A stretch of DNA of 32,223 nucleotides, taken from the NCBI GenBank assembly GCA_947072905.1, contig CAMTKF010000031.1, positions 1 through 32,223 of the forward strand, written 5' to 3'. Position 1 is the stretch's first letter, and every line of letters starts with the position of its first letter. Position numbers and translations under genes: made by a program. Positions 16,901 through 23,857 of the stretch are shown piece by piece. The DNA is from an uncultured Bacteroidales bacterium. GTDB taxonomy: Bacteria; Bacteroidota; Bacteroidia; Bacteroidales; Muribaculaceae. Below the pieces are notes generated by a model. It ran no database searches, had not been told where the DNA came from, and saw only the letters and a program-made list of their open reading frames with translations.

Positions 16901-17257
16901 CAGGTCGCTCTCGGGATTGTCTTTTTCGGCAGGAAGTACAATGCCTTCAAAAGTCCAGTTTACCATATCGGGCGAAGAGTAGCAGCTCACACCGGTGACA
17001 TCGGTGCGGTAGCATTCCCACTTAGCCCAGTCGGGCAGAATGGTTTCACCTTTTTTGTACTCGCCATACCAATAGTATTTGCCGTTGTGGTAAAGAATGC
17101 CACCGCCGTGGGCGTTGATGGGATTGCCATCGGTATCTTTCCATTGGGCATATTGCACTATCGGCTTATCGGCTGCCTTGTCGGCTGCAACAGCGCTTGT
17201 TCCTGTGAAATGGAACATGGATGCTGCCAGCAAGATTTTAATAAGTCCGTTTTTCAT
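13934..17257 (-). CDS. Secreted GH43-like / GH35 beta-galactosidase fusion
   Basis: A 1107-residue exported glycosidase with two catalytic modules. Residues 1-25 are a signal peptide. Residues about 30-340 are a five-bladed GH43-like domain (WKDTDGNPINAHGGG at 39-53, Asp182 in SRDQTVF as likely pKa modulator, Glu231 in REAPAVFK as likely acid). Residues about 350-680 are a GH35 TIM barrel with acid/base Glu504 in VENEYG and nucleophile Glu581 in CSEFW. After this come beta-sandwich jelly-roll domains (about 690-930) and a C-terminal F5/8-type, carbohydrate-binding-like domain (about 960-1107). GH35 enzymes remove terminal beta-galactose. The GH43 part resembles the galactan/arabinogalactan-type subfamilies (24/34), so arabinogalactan side chains are a plausible substrate. 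No SusC/D pair is nearby. A TATTTTTG -7-like element lies at 17300-17293, without a good -33. Confidence 0.92.
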   Translation of the reverse strand: MKNGLIKILLAASMFHFTGTSAVAADKAADKPIVQYAQWKDTDGNPINAHGGGILYHNGKYYWYGEYKKGETILPDWAKWECYRTDVTGVSCYSSPDMVNWTFEGIVLPAEKDNPESDLHPSKVLERPKVVYNAKTGKFVMWAHVESADYSKAAAGVAVADSPTGPFEYLGSFRPNGAMSRDQTVFVDDDGRAYQFASSENNQTLYINELTADYLRPSGRYTRNFIGQAREAPAVFKHDGKYYMLSSGCTGWDPNKAELAVADSIMGDWTVIGDPCTGKDADKTFYGQSTYVQPVHGKKDLYVAMFDRWNKTDLEDSRYIWLPIDFSGKKITIPWAEQWSMSQFEDQPRFEAGDGTFLLNGEPFVVKAAELHYPRIPADYWEQRIELCKALGMNTICLYVFWNAHEPKPDEFDFSGQNDIRKFIELCKKHDMKVILRPGPYVCAEWEMGGLPWWLLKKKDIRLREQDPYFMERVDKFQKAVADQVKDLTVENGGPIIMVQVENEYGSYGTDKPYVAEIRDMLRKNFGENVTLFQCDWSSNFLNNGLDDLIWTMNFGTGANIDQQFAKLKKVRPNSPLMCSEFWSGWFDKWGANHETRAAADMIAGIDEMLSKNISFSLYMTHGGTNWGHWAGANSPGFAPDVTSYDYDAPISESGQITPKYTELRNTLAKYNGGKKLPKIPATIKPVAVKEFKFTEVAPLFANLPEPVSDKNIKTMEEYDQGFGSIIYSTALPALPNGALLSVNDVHDYGQIFIDGKFIGKLDRRNGEKSLMIPACKKGARLDIFVEAMGRINFGRAIKDFKGITDNVTLTIDNDGHKFVCDLKDWKVYQLPDVLSFYESMKFEPIENYSKDENGRMPRGVYQATFNVDKPSDTFLNFETWGKGLVYVNGHPMGRIWEIGPQQTLYMPGCWLKKGENKIVIFDILGPREAKSEGLKEPKLDQLLVQKPLTHRLPGQELKLNGEKPVAQGSFAAGNGWQEVKFDSEPTGRYLCVEALNSIDGKDLACIAEFYVLNDKGERLSREPWTVAYADSENMKGVNRSADKLFDLQESTYWSTEPGTPFPHSFVIDLGAEHTISGIQYLPRMESEVPGAIKDFKVYVKKTPFNF

Positions 17258-17444
17258 GAATATATGTATTGAATGGTTTATTTATTTTGGGGCAAAAATA
17301 GTAAAAAAAATCTATTATGGGCTTGCGTAATCAATCAAAAGCAATGCAAAGCTTGTGCGAATCATTCACGAATAACATAGTTAATCAGAACTTAACAGAA
17401 ATTTGCTGAAGGATAGGTAATCATTGGAAAATAAAACGTCAATC

Positions 17445-17488
17445 TGAAGCGGAGCATAGACGCCTTTGTAGGGCTATGCTCCGCTTCA
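17445..17488 (-). terminator. Hairpin after the BIG2 protein gene
   Basis: TGAAGCGGAGCATA (17445-17458) and TATGCTCCGCTTCA (17475-17488) form a perfect 14-bp stem with a 16-base loop, 38 bases after the stop of the leftward BIG2 gene. On that strand it is followed by a TTTTATTTT tract after 8 bases. It separates the two neighbouring minus-strand genes. Confidence 0.7.
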
Positions 17489-17526
17489 AGCCGGTATTTA
17501 AAACGAAATGTTGGGTATGCGAGTGT

Positions 17527-18951
17527 TTATCTTATTGAGATTTTGTGCGAATTGCCGTTTACTTTTATTATGTAAATGCCCTTTTGAAGCATTGATCCCA
17601 CAGCTGAAAGCGGTGTTTGGAGCACTACGGGTCGACCATTGGTATCGTAGACATCGCACAGCGAGTCGGTGTCAGTGTCTATTTCGTATACACCGGCCTG
17701 ATTGGCTTTTACATTAACCAGACTTATGGCCGATAGGTCGCGTATCTTCACTGATATGATGGCGCTGCCGGGATTGAGAGCCTTGACGGTGGCGGTTACC
17801 TTGGCAAAGCCTTCGGCGATGGTTTCAACGTCAGATATGATGGCTACGTTGGTGTCGGAGCTTTCCCACTGCGGTTCTTCAAAAGCACCTTCGGGCGAGA
17901 GGGTGGCCGTAATCTCGCAACTGTCGCTCTGCTCTATGGTAGCGGTTGTGGGCGACAGTACTACCGACGTCACAGGAACTATGATATTTACTTTGCAGGT
18001 AGCGGTCATATTGCCGGCCATGGCATTTACATATACGGTCTGAGCTTTGTCGATGCCCGATTTGTCGTGAGTGGTGGTTATGTTGCCTTTTTTGTCTATC
18101 TTGACATTGGGAGCGTTGAGCGGGCGCAGTTCCCATCTCACGGGGCCGTTGGCTACGGCTTCGGGCAGCAGGGTGGCCTTGATTTGTTTAGTTTCGCCGT
18201 AGGTCATGGTCAATACTTCGGGAGTGACATATATGGTGTCGAGCTCTTCAAAAACATGTATGCTGCCGGTGAGCGACTGTCCGCCGCCCGTTACAATCAG
18301 CTCGGCCCAGCCCGGAGCTACGCCGGTCACCATGCCGGGCGAGGGTACAACCGCTACGTCGCTATTTGATGTAGTCCATTTGATGCCGCGTGATGTATAG
18401 CTGCCGTCTTTATAGTAAAGATAAGCCTGTATGTTGTCGATGGTCTCGCCGGGAAACAGATTTATGTCGCGCATGTTTAGTGTGATGCGTGTGGCGCGCT
18501 CTTCAACTATCAGCATGCAGGTGTCGGCCACCGCACTATCGGCGGCAGCGGCCACTATCTTGTAATTGCCTTTTTCAACCTCATCGGGCACATACACAGT
18601 GGCTGATGTGCCATTGGATGTAATCTGAATGAACTCTGAGGTATTGCCCGGGACTACCGACCATTTAAGGTTGTCGGCGGGAGCGTCGGCCGGCGTAATC
18701 GAGGCATTAAATGTGGCTGATTCTCTTTGGAAAATCATTGCGGTTTTGGGCGATAGGGTGATTCCGGTTATCTCTGCCGGAGCAGGAGGAATGGTATCGG
18801 GTGTGTCGGGTACTATAGTGTCGGCCGGAATCACGGTATCGGTATCGGCCGAAGTGTCGGTTGAATTAGAATTCATGGCTCCGAGGTTGCCATTGCCGGC
18901 CACGACAGCCGATGCAATCAATGCCGGAACGAGAAATCGTAATTTATTCAT
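17527..18951 (-). CDS. Secreted Ig-like (BIG2) repeat protein with sorting-type tail
   Basis: A 474-residue exported protein. It has a signal peptide (MNKLRFLVPALIASAVVAG), a Thr/Asp/Pro-rich spacer (about 28-60), then about four BIG2-like beta-sandwich domains. Their starts are marked by ITGITLSPKTAMIF (about 62), ATRITLNMRDINLFPGE (about 153), DTIYVTPEVLTMTYGE (about 238) and VTSVVLSPTTATIEQ (about 328). The last 55 residues (CDVYDTNGRPVV ... LQKGIYIIKVNGNSHKISIR) look like the type A C-terminal signal of the type IX secretion system, so the protein is probably exported to the surface. BIG2 domains commonly occur in adhesins and cell-surface proteins; no enzyme domain is seen. A TAATTTTG -7-like element lies at 18985-18978, 27 bases before the start, without a convincing -33. 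Confidence 0.8.
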   Translation of the reverse strand: MNKLRFLVPALIASAVVAGNGNLGAMNSNSTDTSADTDTVIPADTIVPDTPDTIPPAPAEITGITLSPKTAMIFQRESATFNASITPADAPADNLKWSVVPGNTSEFIQITSNGTSATVYVPDEVEKGNYKIVAAAADSAVADTCMLIVEERATRITLNMRDINLFPGETIDNIQAYLYYKDGSYTSRGIKWTTSNSDVAVVPSPGMVTGVAPGWAELIVTGGGQSLTGSIHVFEELDTIYVTPEVLTMTYGETKQIKATLLPEAVANGPVRWELRPLNAPNVKIDKKGNITTTHDKSGIDKAQTVYVNAMAGNMTATCKVNIIVPVTSVVLSPTTATIEQSDSCEITATLSPEGAFEEPQWESSDTNVAIISDVETIAEGFAKVTATVKALNPGSAIISVKIRDLSAISLVNVKANQAGVYEIDTDTDSLCDVYDTNGRPVVLQTPLSAVGSMLQKGIYIIKVNGNSHKISIR

Positions 18952-19112
18952 AATGATATTGCTGAAAAAAGTTTTTGCAAAATTACTAAAAAAAATCTAT
19001 AGAAAACGGCTGAAAACGACAGAATCAACAAACCATTGCCATAATAGTATGTTTTAATTTTAGAGATTGTTATTAAACAAGCTCTTGAGTATTATCTAAT
19101 CCTTGTTGCATT

Positions 19113-20246
19113 ATGTCTTTAGAAAAGTCAAGACCATATACATTCGACCGGGTGGTGCGTATACTTGCCGGAGCAGCCTTGCTTGCCGGAGTAATCTGGC
19201 TTATCAATGTTCTGCGCAATGTATTGTTGCCATTCTTTGTGGCATGCCTTATAGCCTATATACTTGACCCGCTGGTATGCTACAACCGCAGGATACTGCG
19301 TACAAAGGGTAGGGCGCTGGCCGTGTTCATCACCTTGGGCGAAGTCGCTCTGGTTTTGGGCATGCTATGCTATTTCTGCATCCCCTCGATAATCAAAGAA
19401 GTGGAGCAGTTGGGCGTTATCCTCACACACAGTGTGTCGGGCGGGGCCAAGGTGCCTTTCATACCTGAAAATATAATAGATGAATTCCGCAAATGGCTGA
19501 GTAATATCAATGTGAAGGAGTTGATTGAGAACTCGCGCTTCGAGTCGTTGGTAGATTCGGGCACATCGTTTATTTCGTCGGCACTGGAGATGCTGATTCA
19601 CTTCCTTGAATGGCTGCTGACGTTTATCTATGTAATTTTCATTCTGATAGATTTCAAACCCCTGATGCGCGGATTCAAGATGCTTGTGCCGCACAAATAC
19701 CGCCACGTGGCATACATGGTAGGCGATGACATAAAGGTGAACATGAACCGCTACTTCAGGAGCCAGGCCGTCATTGCATTGTGTGCGGCAGTGTTCTACT
19801 GCATAGGTTTTTCGATTGTCGGAATACCGATGGCCATAGTGCTCGGTATCACGGTGGGGGTGCTGTATATGATACCTTATTTCCAATACGTTACGCTGAT
19901 ACCTGTGACGCTGGTATGTCTGATAGACTCAATGAGCGGGTCCACGCAGTTCTGGTCGCAGCTGGGTCAGTGCGGCCTGGTGTACGTTGTGAGCCAATGT
20001 ATATGCGACTACATACTTACACCCAAGATAATGGGCAAGACAATGGGGCTGAATCCTGCAATCATACTGCTGGCTCTGTCGGTGTGGGGCACATTGCTCG
20101 GAATAATAGGCATGATCATAGCTCTGCCGCTCACCACCATATTGTTGGCTTATTATCAGGAATATATAATAGGCAACGATAATCCCGGCAATAATGACGG
20201 CAAGAAATGTGAGCCGGATGTGCCCGCGCCGCCGCTTGGGCAATGA
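19113..20246 (+). CDS. AI-2E family transporter (PerM/YdiK-like permease)
   Basis: A 377-residue inner-membrane protein with about seven to eight hydrophobic segments: two near the N-terminus (about 12-45 and 65-85), a soluble stretch (about 90-150), and a cluster from about 150 to 345. Family features include the YILDPLV stretch near residue 50, the AIVLGITVGVLYMIPYFQ segment, and the C-terminal region DYILTPKIMGKTMGLNP followed by a Gly-rich hydrophobic segment, which is typical of the family. AI-2E members have been linked to autoinducer-2 export or Na+/H+ antiport, but most are functionally unassigned, and so is this one. It is a single gene, closed by a strong hairpin. No convincing promoter was seen in the 160 bases upstream. 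Confidence 0.9.
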   Translation: MSLEKSRPYTFDRVVRILAGAALLAGVIWLINVLRNVLLPFFVACLIAYILDPLVCYNRRILRTKGRALAVFITLGEVALVLGMLCYFCIPSIIKEVEQLGVILTHSVSGGAKVPFIPENIIDEFRKWLSNINVKELIENSRFESLVDSGTSFISSALEMLIHFLEWLLTFIYVIFILIDFKPLMRGFKMLVPHKYRHVAYMVGDDIKVNMNRYFRSQAVIALCAAVFYCIGFSIVGIPMAIVLGITVGVLYMIPYFQYVTLIPVTLVCLIDSMSGSTQFWSQLGQCGLVYVVSQCICDYILTPKIMGKTMGLNPAIILLALSVWGTLLGIIGMIIALPLTTILLAYYQEYIIGNDNPGNNDGKKCEPDVPAPPLGQ

Positions 20247-20251
20247 CAAAC

Positions 20252-20287
20252 CCGCGCACTTGCATTTATGCAGATGCAAGTGCGCGG
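20252..20287. terminator. Strong hairpin between convergent genes
   Basis: CCGCGCACTTGCAT (20252-20265) and ATGCAAGTGCGCGG (20274-20287) form a perfect 14-bp, GC-rich stem with an 8-base loop. It lies between the plus-strand AI-2E gene and the minus-strand regulator gene and can serve both. Only a short T run (TTT) follows on the plus strand. Confidence 0.75.
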
Positions 20288-20298
20288 TTTCCAAGTGA

Positions 20299-20580
20299 TT
20301 ACAAGTTGAGATATTCTTTAAGAGCTTCAACGTATAGTTCAAATGCCTTGCGGCCTTGTGGGGTAACCCTACATACTGTACGGGTCTTTTTTCCGGCAAA
20401 TCCCTTCTCTACCGCGATATATCCGGCTGATGAAAGTTTATCGAGCTGAACGCTCAGATTTCCTGAGGTGGAGTCAGTTTTTTCCTTCAGATAAACGAAA
20501 TCCGCCTCTTCTACATTCATAAGTATTGACATCACAGCAAGACGCAGCTGTGAATGCAACAGCGGATCAAGTTCTTTCAT
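20299..20580 (-). CDS. Small winged-helix transcriptional regulator
   Basis: A 93-residue DNA-binding protein that is essentially a single winged helix-turn-helix domain (HTH_34/MarR-like). The helices DPLLHSQLRLAVMSILM and DFVYLKEKTDSTSGNLSVQL are followed by the recognition helix and wing (KLSSAGYIAVEKGFAGKKT, then RTVCRVTPQGRKAFELYVEA). The pattern and length match small regulators that repress their own operon with an adjacent membrane protein. The start overlaps the stop of the upstream membrane-protein gene by 4 bp (20577-20580). The two 17-bp palindromes upstream of the operon are the likely binding sites, which would give autorepression. Confidence 0.88.
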   Translation of the reverse strand: MKELDPLLHSQLRLAVMSILMNVEEADFVYLKEKTDSTSGNLSVQLDKLSSAGYIAVEKGFAGKKTRTVCRVTPQGRKAFELYVEALKEYLNL

Positions 20581-21218
20581 GCTTTCTTGGCTTTATGATT
20601 AAGAATGTGGCCCGGGATAATCATCATCACAATGAATGAGATGATGAAGAGCAAGGAAGAATACATCTGCAGCCAATAAGCGCCTGCCAAAACTCCCGCC
20701 ACCAGAAATCCGCCGCAGATAACGCTGAATGCTCCGCCGTAGATGAGCGATTTTTCTTTGATGATGATTCCCTGAACCGATGTAGCCATGCCTATGATAA
20801 AGAACATGAACAGCTCTATAACATACCAAACCTGAAAACCGGAAATAAAGAAAAACAACCCTATCGCGATGGCGGCGACAGCCAGCCATAAAACATATTC
20901 CCATAGCGAGGTAGAGATTTTGTCGGTATACGATACAACATTGCGGCTAAGGTTGTTCTTGCGGTTTACGGCTATAGTGTAGGGTATTCCTATGATTGGT
21001 ATAGCCCACCACAGGAGTGAGGGCGCTATGGGCAAATCAATGCCCATAGCGAACTGAAGGTACGAACATACGTTGGCAGTAATTGCAACGATTACGCACA
21101 GATACCCCCAGAAGAGGAGCATGTTGCCATCGCCTTTGGAAAGACGTCGGCGTGTGGCGGCGATCATCGACGTGATAAGCTCCATGCTATCGGTCGGAGT
21201 TAGTTTTTTGTCTTCCAT
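20577..21218 (-). CDS. Multi-pass membrane protein, partner of the winged-helix regulator
   Basis: With start at 21218 (MEDKKLTPTDSMELITSMIA) this is 213 residues. A cytoplasmic N-terminal stretch of about 35 residues with amphipathic character (MIAATRRRLSKGDG) is followed by six hydrophobic segments in three pairs. A frame extending to 21266 is open, but it would begin within the second palindrome, so the shorter start is preferred. I do not recognise a specific function. Such proteins are commonly found next to small winged-helix regulators in Bacteroidota. It is the first gene of a two-gene operon with a clear promoter (21316-21347), and the regulator overlaps its 3' end. Confidence 0.82.
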   Translation of the reverse strand: MEDKKLTPTDSMELITSMIAATRRRLSKGDGNMLLFWGYLCVIVAITANVCSYLQFAMGIDLPIAPSLLWWAIPIIGIPYTIAVNRKNNLSRNVVSYTDKISTSLWEYVLWLAVAAIAIGLFFFISGFQVWYVIELFMFFIIGMATSVQGIIIKEKSLIYGGAFSVICGGFLVAGVLAGAYWLQMYSSLLFIISFIVMMIIPGHILNHKAKKA

Positions 21219-21247
21219 AACAAAAGAGATTAGATGGTTTTTAAATC

Positions 21248-21264
21248 GGTTTATATTATAAACC
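21248..21264. promoter_or_regulatory. Operator palindrome, leader copy
   Basis: GGTTTAT-ATT-ATAAACC: perfect 7-bp arms around 3 bases. It lies in the predicted 5' leader, 30 bases before the chosen start codon of the membrane-protein gene and about 45 bases after the expected transcription start. It has the same arms as the copy at 21328-21344. Confidence 0.7.
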
Positions 21265-21315
21265 ACTATTGTCTTAAAAAAGAGCGGTCGCGCGTTATCG
21301 CTCTGTTTTCAGTTG

Positions 21316-21347
21316 CAAAGATAATGCGGTTTATTTTATAAACCAAA
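21316..21347 (-). promoter_or_regulatory. Promoter with built-in operator palindrome
   Basis: On the minus strand: TTTG at 21347-21344, a 20-base spacer, then TATCTTTG at 21323-21316. Within the spacer is GGTTTAT-TTT-ATAAACC (21328-21344), a perfect palindrome. A dimer of the winged-helix regulator encoded in the same operon is the likely ligand; the centre-to-centre distance to the second copy is 80 bases. Confidence 0.75.
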
Positions 21348-21390
21348 TTTTTCAGCGAATTTTTTTGAAAAAAATTGAGGAATGGGTTTA

Positions 21391-21430
21391 TTTATGCCGA
21401 TGGGCTTGTTGTCAATCGCATGGATGATTT
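21391..21430. repeat. Direct repeat copy A (pair with 23023-23062)
   Basis: A 40-base segment matching 23023-23062 at 36 of 40 positions, in the same orientation. On the minus strand both copies read in one open frame as a short peptide ending in NKPIGINK, so they may be tails of the same decayed gene. The surrounding 21348-21574 holds nothing else I can support. Confidence 0.7.
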
Positions 21431-21574
21431 TAAATTGGAGAGTTAGTGCCACTCCTGAGACACAATAAAGTTTATTGAAATTGATGATCTGTGTTCCGTT
21501 GAGCTAAAGCTTGTCCGGATAAAGAAAGGGTGTGTAAGTACGGTAAAGCCCTCTTTGCAGGAAAGACAATGCAA

Positions 21575-22699
21575 TTATCGTCTTGCAGGTGCACAAATGT
21601 TGTGAATGTGTTGGGTAAATCGGTCAGAAAATTTATAAGTTCCGGCCTTTTCAGCTGCTTTGTTGTAGTTATCAACAAAAGCCTCAACATTTCCAACGCT
21701 TTCAATTACAGCATTCATACCCAGTTGGTCTCTGATAAGAAAAACCATGTAGTCACCCGTTGTGTGGCCCTCGTAATGCACACACCCAAAGGCCTTTTGG
21801 AAATATTGTTCCATGTCAAATTTTCCATCCAGAAAATCACAGGTAACAGCATCAAGCTGTGCCAAAGTCTGTGGAGTGGCGGCATAATCCGCATTATATG
21901 CGGCGAGCATCTTATCTCCGTATGGGGTAAGAGATTTCAGCGGCATTTCTTTTTTGTTAAGAATATCAGCAACGCCTTCACGCATATTATGCACAAGGGC
22001 AAGAAGCGCACCATCCATAATATCATCTTTATAGACGATATTAAACACAGGCATCAAATAGAAGTGGTACATTTCATGAGCAAGCGCTTCGGTTGCTGCT
22101 TGAAGTCCGTCATGGAAGAATGAATTTATATCAAGAAATAAAGCGTCTCCAAGAGCACGACATTCCAAATCCCATACTATGAAGTATATAGGGCAAGGTT
22201 CCGGAGTGATGCCATTACCATTGTCAGGCAGCAACGATATGGCAAGCGTGTTGGCATTGTCAATGACATTATCTATATCCATATCATTGACAATAGTGGT
22301 GTACTTGTCGAGATTATTCTTAATACTCAGTGCCGTAGAAACAAATAATGGTAATTCTGTTTCAAGTTCAGCAAGTTCAATGTCATTGAGAGTAGCGGCG
22401 ATGCTGTCTCGAATTGCAGTTTTTGCAGGGTCATAGGCTATCTCAAAGGCATTGCGCACATTATCTTGGAATTCTTTTTTATTCCAGTTGACTTTGTCAA
22501 ACAAGGAACTATATGCGTTTGAAACAAACAGGGAATCCCATTCTGCATCAGACGGCATTTGTCCGTCAGATGCCTTGTTTGCCATGTTTAGATATAATTT
22601 TGCGGAGCTTACATCCACAGTAAAATTAGATGGCGCTTTTGCTTTTGCTATCGAGCAGAATAAGCACGCAGTGATTAAGATGATGAATATTTTTCGCAT
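21575..22699 (-). CDS. Secreted putative zinc metallopeptidase (DUF5700-like)
   Basis: A 374-residue exported protein. The signal peptide is MRKIFIILITACLFCSIAKA. A mostly helical body carries an HExxH zinc motif, HEMYH, at His208-Glu209-His212, in a helix AATEALAHEMYHFYL. A likely third ligand is Glu241 in NMREGVADI, giving a gluzincin-like arrangement. The overall pattern fits the family of putative zinc-dependent peptidases annotated DUF5700, an assignment made from memory. The substrate is unknown. It is a single gene lying in a segment bracketed by a 40-bp direct repeat (21391-21430 and 23023-23062), with a MITE-like element 71 bases upstream of its start. That suggests a region of insertion. 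Confidence 0.75.
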   Translation of the reverse strand: MRKIFIILITACLFCSIAKAKAPSNFTVDVSSAKLYLNMANKASDGQMPSDAEWDSLFVSNAYSSLFDKVNWNKKEFQDNVRNAFEIAYDPAKTAIRDSIAATLNDIELAELETELPLFVSTALSIKNNLDKYTTIVNDMDIDNVIDNANTLAISLLPDNGNGITPEPCPIYFIVWDLECRALGDALFLDINSFFHDGLQAATEALAHEMYHFYLMPVFNIVYKDDIMDGALLALVHNMREGVADILNKKEMPLKSLTPYGDKMLAAYNADYAATPQTLAQLDAVTCDFLDGKFDMEQYFQKAFGCVHYEGHTTGDYMVFLIRDQLGMNAVIESVGNVEAFVDNYNKAAEKAGTYKFSDRFTQHIHNICAPARR

Positions 22700-22770
22700 T
22701 GCTTTTGTTGATGAGTTTGTTTATAAGACGCAATCCTTTTGGAATTGCAACAAATATCAAGCAAAATTTC

Positions 22771-22972
22771 AGAGTGTGTTTGAATTTAACACACAAAAAT
22801 TATTACATTAAGAATTTTGTAAGAATATGTTTCGCATTAATCTTGAGGTCTTTTTTGATGCTTTCCGCCAAGTTTCATCAGTCGCATAGCTCGCTATGCT
22901 CCATCTTCAACTTGCGAAAATCATTCAAAAAATCCTCCCAAGCTTAATACGAGTTAAATTCAAACACACTCT
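22771..22972. mobile_element. 202-bp MITE-like element with 20-bp perfect terminal inverted repeats
   Basis: The left end AGAGTGTGTTTGAATTTAAC (22771-22790) and right end GTTAAATTCAAACACACTCT (22953-22972) are exact reverse complements. The interior is itself a long imperfect palindrome: the arms meet at a hairpin GCATAGC-TC-GCTATGC near 22890 and can be aligned for about 60 bases each. There is no coding capacity. No clear target-site duplication was found in the flanks. The rest of 22700-23101 is spacer with the second direct-repeat copy. Confidence 0.65.
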
Positions 22973-23022
22973 TAAAAAATATTATTCTGTCCGCTAAAAA
23001 AATTGATTAACGGGTTTGTTTG

Positions 23023-23062
23023 TTTATGCCGATGGGCTTGTTGCCAATTGCGTAGATGATTT
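23023..23062. repeat. Direct repeat copy B (pair with 21391-21430)
   Basis: The second copy of the 40-base repeat, immediately downstream of the LuxR-type gene. On the minus strand it is part of an open stretch ending at a stop at 23007-23009 and reading ALEAIQEIIYAIGNKPIGIN, which looks like the C-terminus of a lost gene. Confidence 0.7.
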
Positions 23063-23101
23063 CTTGGATGGCTTCAAGGGCTTTGTCATTGAGTATATAA
23101 A

Positions 23102-23857
23102 TCAGAGTATTCCGATATTGCGTGCTACTTTGCAAGCTTCGGCTGAGTTGCGCACTTTCAGCTTTGCTATTATATTTTGTCGGTGACGGCTCACGGTGTG
23201 CAGGCTTATTCCTAAAATATCAGCTATGCCCTTGCTTCGGTTGCCTTCATCAATCAATTTAAGTACCGCTGTTTCCTGATGTGAAAGTATCTTGACGCCG
23301 ATGTCGGGGGTTAATTCCATAATATGTCCTGTAAGCGTGTCCATTACGACTGATTCACTATTCAATCCATAATTCATCCCACCATACAGACATAGGGCAA
23401 AGCGTACTGTTTTTCCATCTTTTGCAGGGATATAATAAAGACGATGTACAGTATCAACCCATTCTCCGTTTTTGCTGCGCATACGTATTTTTTGTATAAG
23501 GCACTGATTGAATCTTCTTGATTTTGGTAATTTGTTGATGTAATGGAAAAACAGCAGTTCATTAAGCATCTTCATTTCAAGATCCTCGGGATTGATTGCT
23601 TTGAAAATATCGTCCTCCCATATAGAGGGAACGAATCCCGAACATCGTTTGCTGTCAAGATCAATAATATTTGAAAATTTGCCATGCGCTACATAACTTC
23701 TGTTAGTATGCAGATCACTGAGAACGGCAAGTACATTTTCAACTTCGGCATATCCTTCTGCGATGTTTACGTATCGGTCTGATATGGCATTATCTGCCGA
23801 TTCATTGCATGAGTTCTGCTTTGAAAATTCCGAATTCAGTTTATCTCTGATATCCAT
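23102..23857 (-). CDS. LuxR-type helix-turn-helix regulator
   Basis: A 251-residue regulator. The C-terminal 60 residues are a LuxR/GerE helix-turn-helix: SHQETAVLKLIDEGNRSKGI followed by ADILGISLHTVSRHRQNIIA and KLKVRNSAEAC. The N-terminal part (about 20-185) has a mixed alpha/beta, PAS-like look (VNIAEGYAEVENVLAVLSDL; later VDTVHRLYYIPAKDGKTVRF), so it may sense a small molecule, but no ligand can be named. No response-regulator phosphoacceptor domain is seen. It is divergent from the sugar acetyltransferase gene, with 78 bases between the start codons containing a shared palindromic promoter. This pairing suggests it may regulate the acetyltransferase, but that is only contextual. Confidence 0.85.
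   Translation of the reverse strand: MDIRDKLNSEFSKQNSCNESADNAISDRYVNIAEGYAEVENVLAVLSDLHTNRSYVAHGKFSNIIDLDSKRCSGFVPSIWEDDIFKAINPEDLEMKMLNELLFFHYINKLPKSRRFNQCLIQKIRMRSKNGEWVDTVHRLYYIPAKDGKTVRFALCLYGGMNYGLNSESVVMDTLTGHIMELTPDIGVKILSHQETAVLKLIDEGNRSKGIADILGISLHTVSRHRQNIIAKLKVRNSAEACKVARNIGIL

Noticed and set aside
12540-19085. A 16-base match TTATTAAACAAGCTCT at 12540-12555 and 19070-19085.
   Set aside because: AT-rich, only two copies, opposite orientation relative to the nearby genes, and no structure around it; chance is plausible.
22699-22947. An open frame on the plus strand through the MITE-like element.
   Set aside because: It runs across the inverted repeat and the gene start region and has no protein-like pattern.
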